From: Caldilineaceae bacterium
Lineage (GTDB): Bacteria; Chloroflexota; Anaerolineae; Caldilineales; Caldilineaceae
Assembly: GCA_022842065.1 (NCBI GenBank)
Contig: JALHQH010000031.1
Location: 67,245-131,244, forward strand
DNA length: 64,000 bases
Direction of reading: 5' to 3'
A program made the translations under genes and the position numbers. The notes beneath the pieces were generated by a model. It saw nothing but the letters and a program-made list of their open reading frames with translations, was not told the DNA's origin and searched no databases. This document shows positions 46,044-54,287 of this stretch, piece by piece. How positions within the stretch are numbered: position 1 is the first letter of the stretch; each line of letters begins with the position of its first letter.

Positions 46044-47558
46044 TCATGTCGTTTCAGGATTGATTACGCGCTGCTGTGCCAGCCAATCGCGCAGTGCATC
46101 CATTTCCAGCGCCAGATCACTTTGGATCACGAGGACCGTGCGATCCCCCGGCCAGGGCGCAACCTGGGCCATGACAAAGGCTGGCCGTTGCCAATAGCCC
46201 ACGCCGCCAATTAGCACCAACAAGAGTGCTGGTCCCAATAGCCATACCCCCGGTTGATAGCGCACATCGAGCCTGACACTGGGCAAGGGGACAAACTGGA
46301 GCGTATAACTTTTCTCATTGACGGTCAGCACTTCCGTGCTACGGTCGGCAATCTCCAGGCGGAGCACGGGTTCATCGGCCCCAACTTGGTAGACCTCAAC
46401 CCAAAAGGCGGTGATGCCTGGCTGTTCGCTGGTGCCGAGCAGCCGAACAAGGCGCAAGCCCAGGGCCTGATCGACCACAACCGACTCTTCGCTGCCAACG
46501 CTAGGGAAAATGAGCCCGATCTGGGGCAGTGCTTGGGTCTGCCCGAGCTGTGATAAAAGCGGGGCGGCATCCTCGGTTTGAATCAGCAGTGCTGGGGGAC
46601 CGCTCTGATTGGTAATGGCCAGTTGCCACCAGTTGGCGCGCAAGGTGCTGTTCAGCGCCAATGGGTGGTGCGTGCCGGCAATCTGGACTTGTAATGGTGG
46701 ACCATTGGCTTCATCTAGGGTGGTGATATCATAGTTGATCGTTAGCTCCTGTGCCGTGCTATGATATTGATCACCCGGTGCCAGCAACGGCGGCGTAACT
46801 TCCCAACCGGCATTAAGGTTCAGCCAGACGACAATGAGCGCCACGCCGAGACCAATGAGCAAAATTGGTCGCAGCAGCGCATAGCGCACGTAACGAAAAG
46901 CAAGCAACCGGATCTCTGGGATTGGCGCAGCGTTAGGGGCCGGTGGTAGCGGGCCAGCAAGATCAGGTGGCTGGGCTTCCACTGGGGGTGTCGTCACAAT
47001 AGATGTCATCACGGGGGGCGCGGTGACCAAGGTAACGTCGGCGCGTAGACTTACCGGGAAGCGCTCGGCCAACCCTTGCTGCATTGCGGTGGCGACCTGT
47101 TCGATTTCCCCTGGCAGGGCCTCGCGCAGACGATAGAGGGGTTGGGTCGCCGCCACCGGCACAGGATCGCCAGGGTGGAGGACCGGGCTTTGCAGCCAGC
47201 GTTTAATCTGATACAAACGCCAGGTCGCGGCGATCACATTGCCCAACTGAATCAAGAGAACCAGCGCAATCATCATTAGTAAGAGTTGGAGGAGCGGATT
47301 GTGCAGCACCTGAAAAAGGCCGAGCGTACGCAAGCCATTGCCGAGTAGGCCGTATTGTTCACTGGCCATACGCTGCCAGCGCTCTGCTTCGACTGGATCA
47401 TCGCGCAATTGGCTGGGCATCTGTTGCACAAAGCGCGCGCAAAAAAAGAGGAGGAGAACTGCTCCACCCGCGGTGCCTAATACCCATGTGCCACTCAAAC
47501 CGAGCCAGACCCTGCGCACCAACGCTGTCCGTCGATCAATTGTTTCAGAATTTACCAT
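46044..47558 (-). CDS. ResB-like membrane protein (tentative)
   Basis: 504 residues with four clear membrane segments: one near residue 20-40, one at 105-130, one near 235-255, and one near 435-455. The layout, with two N-terminal helices, a large extracytoplasmic beta-rich domain (GDQYHSTAQELTINYDITTL ... RLVRLLGTSEQPGI) and a last helix after YQPGVWLLGPALLLVLIGGVGYW, is that of ResB/Ccs1, the cytochrome c haem-lyase subunit. Identity to known ResB is weak to the eye and no CcsA/ResC partner is adjacent. It sits between dinG and udk, 15 and 10 bp from them. Confidence 0.5.
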   Translation of the reverse strand: MVNSETIDRRTALVRRVWLGLSGTWVLGTAGGAVLLLFFCARFVQQMPSQLRDDPVEAERWQRMASEQYGLLGNGLRTLGLFQVLHNPLLQLLLMMIALVLLIQLGNVIAATWRLYQIKRWLQSPVLHPGDPVPVAATQPLYRLREALPGEIEQVATAMQQGLAERFPVSLRADVTLVTAPPVMTSIVTTPPVEAQPPDLAGPLPPAPNAAPIPEIRLLAFRYVRYALLRPILLIGLGVALIVVWLNLNAGWEVTPPLLAPGDQYHSTAQELTINYDITTLDEANGPPLQVQIAGTHHPLALNSTLRANWWQLAITNQSGPPALLIQTEDAAPLLSQLGQTQALPQIGLIFPSVGSEESVVVDQALGLRLVRLLGTSEQPGITAFWVEVYQVGADEPVLRLEIADRSTEVLTVNEKSYTLQFVPLPSVRLDVRYQPGVWLLGPALLLVLIGGVGYWQRPAFVMAQVAPWPGDRTVLVIQSDLALEMDALRDWLAQQRVINPETT

Positions 47559-47573
47559 AAATCCTTATCGCAT

Positions 47574-50384
47574 TTAGCGCAGCCAAGTGGCGATCTCTTG
47601 GCGCAGATTGGAGAGCGGCGCCCGCGAGATCGTACAAGGTGGCAGTGATTCCAGGAAAGCCTGTCCATATTCCTTGCGCCAGAGCCGGCTGTCGAGCAGG
47701 ACCACGACGCCGCGGTCGCTGGCGCGGCGGATCAGGCGCCCAAAACCCTGGCGGAAACGCAAGATCGCATCAGGCAACATATATTCGCCAAAGGCATTTT
47801 CCAGGTCGGCACAGCGCGCCGCAACCACCGGATCACTGGGCACGGCAAAGGGCAGGCGTACAATCAGCAAGGCGCGCAACTCATCGCCTGGCAGATCGAC
47901 CCCTTCCCAAAAGCTGCGTGTGCCCAGGAGCACTGCCTTCTCCAGCCGTCGATATTCGCGCAACAGTCGATTGCGACTGCTGGCACCATGTTCTAACACA
48001 GTGATGCCTGCCCGGTCAAGCTCGGCACGGATGGCGTCGGCGGTTGTGCGTAGTTGGGCATAACTGGTAAAGAGCGCCAACGTCCGTCCTTCCGTTGCCA
48101 GCGCGGTATCAATGATGGCGCGTTCGACCGCATTTTGGTAGTAGGTATGGTCTGGTGTCGGCAGATCATCGGGCATGTAGAGCAAGGTATTGGCTTCGTA
48201 ATCAAACGGACTATCGACCGTCATGGCCGTGGCATGCCAAAGGCCCAAGCGGTCGCGGATATAAGTGAAGCCTGTCCCGGTGCGTAAGGTCGCGCCGGTG
48301 AAGATTGCCGTGCGTTTTTGCAGCACTAGATCCTGCTCTAAAATTTCGTTGACATAAAGCGGCGCGGCCAGCAGCGTAACCTCGGTACCCCGTTCGTTGA
48401 GCTCCATCCACGTAATCGCGGCGGCGGCATCCGGGCTCTTTTCTTGTAAGATGATCGCATCGAGTTGGGTGGCCAATTCGCGCAGGCGATCATAGCTGCC
48501 ACGTACCTCGTTAAAGAGGGAGGCGCTGTGTGCTTCCTGCCACCACTGTTGCTCATCCAGCTGGACGATCAGCCGGTTGAGCGCATTAAGCAGACCGGCT
48601 AACCAACTGCTGACCTGTTCCCATTCGGCCTCGATTTGGCTCCACTGCGCTTGCCCCCGTTTGGCCTGATCAAGGTGGATCTGCTGGGAATAGCCGGTAT
48701 CACGGCGGACATCGCGCTGATGTTGGGCAAAATGCAGCAGGCGTTCGCTAAAGTCGGTGAGTTGTTGGAGAAATTGTTTGCCTTCTTCGCCGGCACGGCT
48801 GGCTAACCGCGCAATCGGGGACGATTCGCGCTGGGCTGCTACGCGCCGGATCTGCGCCAGCAGATCGTCATCTGCACTGAAGCGCCGCATGAGCGCACGC
48901 ACCCACTGCCAATCGGCGTGATAGGTGAGCTGATCAGTCGCAGCTTCGTCCAGCCGATGAGCTTCATCGACAATCAGGTGGTGGTAGGGGGGCAAAAGCC
49001 GACCACCGGCCACCAGATCAGCAATCAACAGGGCATGGTTGACGATGAGCAGATGGGCATGTTCCGCGTGCTGACGTGCCCGAAAAAAGAAATCTACCCA
49101 AGCCTGACCGCTGACTGATTGCTTGCCACTGTTGCAAATCTCTGGGGTGCAGGTCGCGTTGTCGGAGCAAATCCGCTGCCAAATTGCCCGCTCCGCACTG
49201 CTGACCAGAAATAGTTCGTTCATATCGCCCGTGGTGGTGGTGGGCAGCCAGACCAGCACCTTGGCCAACAATGAGAGTTCCACACTGCTCAGCTGGCGGC
49301 CTGTGCGCCAGAGTTGCAGGCGGCGGAGACAGAGGTAATTGCTGCGCCCCTTGAGCAGGGCGGCTTGCAGTCCGGGTGTCGTACGCGCAGCCAGCAACTG
49401 TTGTAAGAGGGGAATATCCTTCTCTACCAACTGCTCTTGCAGGGTGATTGTATTGGTGGCGATGACCACACGGGTGTGATTGGCCATACTCCAAAGCGCT
49501 GCCGGCAGCAGATAGGCCAGACTTTTACCAATGCCGGTCCCTGCCTCCATTAGCAGATGTTCCCCCCCATTCAGGGCCGCGGTGATGTGCTCTGCCATTT
49601 GCTGTTGACCGGGCCGAATTTCGAAGTGCTCGCCCAATTGTTGCGCCAAAGGGCCATCTGCGGCAAAAAAGGCCGCCACCGTGGTAGGGGCGATGGTCGT
49701 GCTGGGGACCACTCCTTCGGTCAAGGCCAGCAAGGCCAGATCAAGATTGGCGGTGTTGGTGGTTTGGTGGTTTGGCGCGTCATCGCGCGCCAGGGAAAGG
49801 GCATCGCTAAAGAGCTGTAGTGGCCCCCACTCTACCCCCTGCCCGCTTTGGTCAATGAGCTGTAGGGTGCTTAGGGGCAACTGCTCGATCCGGTTTTGCA
49901 GCGCCATGAACAGTTGGGCTGTTGCTTCGGCATCTTCCAATGCACGATGGGCTTCGTCCAGTGTAATCGCCAGGCTACGGCAGAGTTCACCCAGGTTATA
50001 ACTACTCAGGCTGGGCAGGAGAATCGTTGCTAGTTCAAAGGTGTCCAGCACCGGGCGGTGAAAGTTGACCCCAGCGGCTTGGAGAAAGCCGAGATCAAAG
50101 CCAGCATTATGCGCGATCAACGCCGCCACATCATTGCGTACAAAGGCCAACAATTCAGGAATGACCGCGTCCAGCATAGGCGCGTTGACAACATCGCTAT
50201 TGCGAATATTGGTGAGCTGTTGCACCCGCAACGGGATCGCGCGCTGTGGGTTGACGAAGGTAACGTAGCGGTCGAGAATACGGTTGCCTTGGAAACGCAC
50301 CGCGCCAATTTCAATAATGGCATCGCGCTTGGCATCCAGCCCCGTAGTCTCCAGGTCGAGCGCGATATAAACACGCTCTGCCAT
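47574..50384 (-). CDS. dinG: DinG/XPD-family helicase with DnaQ-like exonuclease domain
   Basis: 936 residues. N-terminal 3'-5' exonuclease: ALDLETTGLD (Exo I), HNAGFDLGFL (Exo II), HRALEDAEATAQLF (Exo III). Then a superfamily 2 helicase: Walker A EAGTGIGKSLAYLLP near residue 281, DEAH at 473, C-terminal GTRSFWEGVDLPGD and FRQGFGRLIRR. The Fe-S region has Cys352 (KGRSNYLC) and Cys406, 412 and 417 (CSDNATC-TPEIC); the Cys of the usual C-F-F-x-R-A-R motif is replaced (DFFFRAR), so the fourth ligand may be the extra Cys406. First gene of the operon to GT4. Probably acts in repair of replication-blocking structures. Confidence 0.93.
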   Translation of the reverse strand: MAERVYIALDLETTGLDAKRDAIIEIGAVRFQGNRILDRYVTFVNPQRAIPLRVQQLTNIRNSDVVNAPMLDAVIPELLAFVRNDVAALIAHNAGFDLGFLQAAGVNFHRPVLDTFELATILLPSLSSYNLGELCRSLAITLDEAHRALEDAEATAQLFMALQNRIEQLPLSTLQLIDQSGQGVEWGPLQLFSDALSLARDDAPNHQTTNTANLDLALLALTEGVVPSTTIAPTTVAAFFAADGPLAQQLGEHFEIRPGQQQMAEHITAALNGGEHLLMEAGTGIGKSLAYLLPAALWSMANHTRVVIATNTITLQEQLVEKDIPLLQQLLAARTTPGLQAALLKGRSNYLCLRRLQLWRTGRQLSSVELSLLAKVLVWLPTTTTGDMNELFLVSSAERAIWQRICSDNATCTPEICNSGKQSVSGQAWVDFFFRARQHAEHAHLLIVNHALLIADLVAGGRLLPPYHHLIVDEAHRLDEAATDQLTYHADWQWVRALMRRFSADDDLLAQIRRVAAQRESSPIARLASRAGEEGKQFLQQLTDFSERLLHFAQHQRDVRRDTGYSQQIHLDQAKRGQAQWSQIEAEWEQVSSWLAGLLNALNRLIVQLDEQQWWQEAHSASLFNEVRGSYDRLRELATQLDAIILQEKSPDAAAAITWMELNERGTEVTLLAAPLYVNEILEQDLVLQKRTAIFTGATLRTGTGFTYIRDRLGLWHATAMTVDSPFDYEANTLLYMPDDLPTPDHTYYQNAVERAIIDTALATEGRTLALFTSYAQLRTTADAIRAELDRAGITVLEHGASSRNRLLREYRRLEKAVLLGTRSFWEGVDLPGDELRALLIVRLPFAVPSDPVVAARCADLENAFGEYMLPDAILRFRQGFGRLIRRASDRGVVVLLDSRLWRKEYGQAFLESLPPCTISRAPLSNLRQEIATWLR

Positions 50385-50524
50385 AGGCTCTACTCACTTC
50401 TAGGCGGTCAACTGTTATGGCAGCGACCGCACAATATTTATATACGCCACTCCTAATATCGCTATTATACGTTACTTTATTCTATATCACTATTCCCGCA
50501 AGTGTAGTTTGCAATGCGGTGTAA

Positions 50525-50580
50525 CAGCAATTCCAAATGACACCTGATGCGCACTACACAGGTGTCATTTGGAATTGCTG
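50525..50580. repeat. 22-bp perfect hairpin upstream of dinG
   Basis: CAGCAATTCCAAATGACACC(TG) at 50525-50546 and its exact complement at 50559-50580 with the 12-base loop ATGCGCACTACA. The loop carries the GTGTAGTGCGCAT core (on the minus strand) seen at other hairpins. No T-run, so not a normal terminator. Confidence 0.75.
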
Positions 50581-50652
50581 GCGGCATAAATGATTGATCG
50601 TTGGCTGACCAAGTGATGGCGAGTGGAGGTGACGAGTGGGCAGCGGTGCGGT

Positions 50653-51153
50653 TTAGCGGGGTTTGGTATAGGGCCGACGTAAGCTATGCATGTAGAGTGC
50701 CACACTGGGGGAGAGCAGCATCAGGCTACCACAAGCAATGTAGATCAATGATGTCACGAGGCCTAAGCCAAAGATAATGTGGAAATAACTAATCCACTCG
50801 CCGAAGAAAAAGCAGGCGACCAGGCCCAATAGGCCGCGCAGGAGCCAATGGGCGGCCCAGAGCCGGCGCAGCCAATCAATGCCGATAAAGAGCAGCAGGC
50901 AAAAGCAGATGACCACCGCATAGTTGGCTGCGCGATTTGTAAAGAAGGTCTCCTGATTTGCGATAAACCAATTGCGTAATGTCTTGGCAGCTTCAATGGC
51001 GGCCGGCTCGTTGATCGATTCGATCAGCCGCCCATGCCAGGTGAGCAGCCAGGTACGCGACAGCCAAAGTCCCAATCCGTTGATCAGCAGAATCACGCCG
51101 ATCACACCGGTGACGATACGTTTGCCCTGTTCAAATTCTTGATACATGTGCAA
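50653..51153 (-). CDS. Small four-helix membrane protein of unknown function
   Basis: 166 residues. Four hydrophobic segments: 15-35, 68-90, 93-115 and 123-150, with a polar region (ESINEPAAIEAAKTLRNWFIANQETFFTN) between the first and second. No recognised family. It is 268 bp upstream of dinG on the same strand, with a hairpin between, so it may not be in the operon. Confidence 0.6.
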   Translation of the reverse strand: MHMYQEFEQGKRIVTGVIGVILLINGLGLWLSRTWLLTWHGRLIESINEPAAIEAAKTLRNWFIANQETFFTNRAANYAVVICFCLLLFIGIDWLRRLWAAHWLLRGLLGLVACFFFGEWISYFHIIFGLGLVTSLIYIACGSLMLLSPSVALYMHSLRRPYTKPR

Positions 51154-51677
51154 CCTCCACGGTAATCTAATTAATTATTGATCGAAAACAATTAACAATT
51201 AATTGTTCACTCAGCTCTAATTACAGCGTAAATTAAGTAAACTGAAATTTTGTCATTTCGAGCGATAGCGAGAAATCTCGATCTGACTAGCTGGAGATTC
51301 CTCACCAAAAAGCCGGGAGCCCCTTGGGCGCGGAATGGACAGAACCTACGATTATTTTGTTTATACTGTACTAATCGCCTCACAACAGCTGATAAAGATG
51401 CAAATTAGACTATTTTGCGGCACAATATACTCGGCTCTGTCATCATTTAACATTTTCTACACGAGTAAAAATGTTAAATTATGATAACCGCTGGTATAAC
51501 CCCATTGTGGCTAGTGCAGTGTTGCAGTGTGATTGCGTTGCAGCGTTGCAGAAGTGATTTGTAGAGCCGTGCAGAAGTCGGCTAGTCTGGTATACTTAGC
51601 GCTTTTGCAGCATAATGTAAACGTAGATAGCTTTAATCCGACAAAACGATGACTTACTCGAGTAAGGTGCTGTACAA
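51154..51677. other. Repeat-rich intergenic region
   Basis: 524 bp without a gene. It holds AT-rich AATTAACAATTAATTG repeat (51184-51205), a degraded copy of the TGTCATTTCGAgcg...GAGAAATCTC element (51251-51300), CTAGTGCAGTGTTGC (51511-51525) followed by a loose GTTGCAG run to ~51552, and a TATACT extended -10 box at 51591-51596 that may serve the GT2 gene. Confidence 0.6.
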
Positions 51678-52739
51678 TTGCTGACAGGGGTTAAGGTCTC
51701 CATCATTACCACCGTTTTTAATGAAGGGCAGGCGATGGGGCGGTTGCTTGATTCGCTGGCCATGCAGACGCGTCAACCGGACGAAGTCGTCATCTGTGAC
51801 GGTGGCAGCCAGGATGATACGGTGGCCATCATTGACGCGTATCGCCGTGATCATCCCGACCGTCTGCCCAATTTGCGCGTCATTGTGGCCCCGGGGGCGA
51901 ACATCAGCCGTGGCCGCAACTTGGCGATTGCGGCCGCAACCGGGGATGTTATCGCTGTTACCGACGCTGGCGTGCGCTTGACGGCTGATTGGCTGGCCCA
52001 TCTGGTGGCACCGTGGCAGGTGGCGACAGAAAGCGTCGCGCCTTTAGCGGTTGCCGGCTTTTTTTTACCGGATGTCCACGGCGCGCATCCAGGTGAAACA
52101 GCCTTTTTAACCGCGATGGCCGCAACGGTGCTGCCGCTGCCGGCCGATATTGAGCCGGCAAAATTTTTGCCCAGCAGTCGTTCCGTCGCCTTTACCAAAG
52201 CGGCCTGGGCCAAAGTTGGTGGTTACCCGGAGTGGTTGGATTACTGTGAAGATCTCATCTTTGACCTTAAACTAAATGCGCAACAGCCAACCGCGGCCAG
52301 TGCTTTCATCTGGGTCCCGGCGGCTGTGGTCTACTTTCGCCCGCGCAACACGTTGCGCGCATTTTGGACCCAATATTACCGCTATGCGCGCGGTGATGGG
52401 AAGGCTGATCTCTGGCGCAAACGCTATCTCGTGCGTTACTTGACCTATCTGGTGGTTTTGCCGGCGTTGGTCGGCCATCTGGGGTGGGGCTTTTTTGCCC
52501 GCTGGTTGGGGTGGTTGGGCTTGGTGATCGGTGTACTGATCTACTGTGGCCGCCCCTGGCAGCGGCTGTGGACGTTGGGCCAGGAACTGACTTGGCCGCA
52601 GCGCGGCTTGGCAGCCCTGCTGGTACCCGTCATCCGCGTTGTCGGTGATCTGGCCAAAATGGTCGGCTATCCGGTTGGGCTGTGGTGGCGCTGGCGGCGG
52701 CGAGGGACGCCGGCGCTGCAATGGCGTGAGCAACGTTAA
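51678..52739 (+). CDS. GT2-family glycosyltransferase with C-terminal membrane segments
   Basis: 353 residues. GT-A catalytic part: VSIITTVFNEGQAMGRLLDSLAMQTRQPDEVVICDGGSQDDT, PGANISRGRNLAIAAATGDVIAVTDAG (D-x-D-like metal site at TDAGVRL), then GGYPEWLDYCEDLIFDLKLNA with the E-D catalytic pair; three hydrophobic segments follow near residues 245-310. The tail is strongly basic. Typical of transferases making surface polysaccharides or glycolipids. TTG start. Acceptor and donor are not known. Confidence 0.85.
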   Translation: MLTGVKVSIITTVFNEGQAMGRLLDSLAMQTRQPDEVVICDGGSQDDTVAIIDAYRRDHPDRLPNLRVIVAPGANISRGRNLAIAAATGDVIAVTDAGVRLTADWLAHLVAPWQVATESVAPLAVAGFFLPDVHGAHPGETAFLTAMAATVLPLPADIEPAKFLPSSRSVAFTKAAWAKVGGYPEWLDYCEDLIFDLKLNAQQPTAASAFIWVPAAVVYFRPRNTLRAFWTQYYRYARGDGKADLWRKRYLVRYLTYLVVLPALVGHLGWGFFARWLGWLGLVIGVLIYCGRPWQRLWTLGQELTWPQRGLAALLVPVIRVVGDLAKMVGYPVGLWWRWRRRGTPALQWREQR

Positions 52740-52756
52740 AGCGCCGTGCTGGTATG

Positions 52757-52793
52757 TAAATCACGTTTTACGAATTACGAATTACGTTTTATA
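52757..52793. repeat. TTACGAA/TTTTACG 7-bp repeat after GT2
   Basis: AATCACGTTTTACGAATTACGAATTACGTTTTATAAA just after the GT2 stop, same family as at 42698 in degraded form. Confidence 0.65.
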
Positions 52794-52811
52794 AACTAGG
52801 AGTGTGCGCAT

Positions 52812-53330
52812 TTGAGCGAAGAGAAGCAGCAGCTAAAGGCAGAAACAAAGTTCGTGCGGCCCACCGTGCCGGCTGATCTGATTGAGGCGACCCCGGGCAA
52901 TCGTGGGCTCGGGCAGTGGATCCTGGCAGCACCGATGTTGCTCTTCTTGCTTTGGCTCTGGGTTGATTTGGTGCATGCGATTAGCCCACTTGATCTGCGT
53001 TTGATCAATGTCTTGGTCGGTGCCCTGCTTTTTATCGGGGTAATCGTGCTGCCGTTTGGCTATTTGGCGCACCGGCTTGTCCTCACCTTCCCCCGTCTCT
53101 TTCAAAATGCTGGGTGGGATATCGAACCGTTAGCGTATGTAAAGCCGGAAGAGATCTATCTGGTCCGCTATCGCTATCAAGCACGTCATTGGGCGGCAAA
53201 CGACTGGGGTAGGGTGTGGTTGCGCGTGGCCCAGGGCTGGGTCTATTTGGAGATTGTCGCGATTTTGGGGGGGGCGATTGTGATGATCCCACTTTTTTTT
53301 AGCGCCGTGGAATTTGGTTTTGGTCAATAG
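52812..53330 (+). CDS. Small membrane protein of unknown function
   Basis: 172 residues. Two central hydrophobic segments (residues 37-57 and 69-90) and one at the C-terminus (145-168), with a conserved-looking YVKPEEIYLVRYRYQARHWAANDWGRVWLRVA stretch between. No recognised family. TTG start with AGGAGTG upstream. The preceding GT2 gene ends 72 bp earlier, with a repeat between, so a shared transcript is possible. Confidence 0.6.
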   Translation: MSEEKQQLKAETKFVRPTVPADLIEATPGNRGLGQWILAAPMLLFLLWLWVDLVHAISPLDLRLINVLVGALLFIGVIVLPFGYLAHRLVLTFPRLFQNAGWDIEPLAYVKPEEIYLVRYRYQARHWAANDWGRVWLRVAQGWVYLEIVAILGGAIVMIPLFFSAVEFGFGQ

Positions 53331-53412
53331 CGTTTGGTCGCGTCATCCTGGGTCGATGTGCTGGTTTTTAAGCTAACAGTAATTAGTTTGGTTGCCAAAG
53401 GAATCTGCGATC

Positions 53413-53441
53413 TTGCGGATAGTATTCGAACTCTGTATGAT
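53413..53441 (+). promoter_or_regulatory. Candidate promoter for the MinD-like gene
   Basis: TTGCGG (53413-53418) and TATGAT (53436-53441) spaced by 17 bp, about 90 bp before the start. The -10 matches consensus at five of six positions, the -35 at only three. Confidence 0.4.
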
Positions 53442-53531
53442 ATACAATTGATTTATGCTACTAAAACGCGCAACTTTTATGTTCTATCTCAGCACAACTG
53501 CTGCCGCACCTAGGGAAAAGGGCAATCATTT

Positions 53532-54287
53532 ATGGCCAAGATAATTTCGGTCCACTCCTATCGAGGTGGCACAGGCAAATCTAATACAACCGCCAATCTT
53601 GCGGCCCAACTGGCGGCCCTGGGTCATCGGGTCGGCGTTATTGATACTGACATCCAATCACCTGGTATTCATGTCTTGTTTAACTTGCGTGAAGATGAGA
53701 TGACCTTTACCCTCAATGATTTTCTATGGGGCAAATGTGAGATTGCGAAAGCCGCTTATGATGTCAGCGCGCGGGTGGGGGCACCAATCAGTGGGCGCGT
53801 CTTCTTGGTGCCATCGAGTATTAAGGCCAATGATATTGCGCGTATTTTGCGTGAAGGCTATGATGTGGGCCGCTTGAGTGATGGTTACGAAGATATGATT
53901 CGTGACCTGCGGCTAGATGTGCTGATGATCGACACGCACCCAGGCTTAAATGAAGAAACGCTGCTCTCGATCGTGATCTCGACGACGGTTGTGTTGATTC
54001 TGCGGCCTGATCAGCAGGATTATCAAGGGACGGCCGTCACCGTGGATGTGGCGCGTAAATTGGGCGTACAACGGCTGTTATTGCTGATCAACAAAGTGCC
54101 GCAATCTTATGATATCGGCGAAGTCATCGCCCGCGTTGCGCGGACCTATCAATGTGAAGTTGGCGCTGCCCTGCCCCATTCGGATGAAATGATGGCACTG
54201 GCTAGCGCTGGGATCTTTTCGTTGCGTTATCCTAACAGCGAATTGAGTGCTAGTCTCCAACGGATGGCAAAGCTTGTCGTGGCATAG
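53532..54287 (+). CDS. MinD/ParA-family P-loop ATPase
   Basis: 251 residues with the deviant Walker A motif SYRGGTGKSNTTANLAAQLAALGHRVGVIDTDIQSPG, then the switch LDVLMIDTHPGLNEETLLSI and QSYDIGEVI near the base-recognition region. The SIMIBI fold is clear; the loop RGGTGKSN differs from standard ParA KGGVGKT in lacking the ParA Lys before the Gly pair. Members position or load membrane or DNA cargo. It has no ParB or MinC/MinE neighbour; instead it converges (38-bp overlap of 3' ends) on the HAMP membrane protein. Confidence 0.85.
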   Translation: MAKIISVHSYRGGTGKSNTTANLAAQLAALGHRVGVIDTDIQSPGIHVLFNLREDEMTFTLNDFLWGKCEIAKAAYDVSARVGAPISGRVFLVPSSIKANDIARILREGYDVGRLSDGYEDMIRDLRLDVLMIDTHPGLNEETLLSIVISTTVVLILRPDQQDYQGTAVTVDVARKLGVQRLLLLINKVPQSYDIGEVIARVARTYQCEVGAALPHSDEMMALASAGIFSLRYPNSELSASLQRMAKLVVA

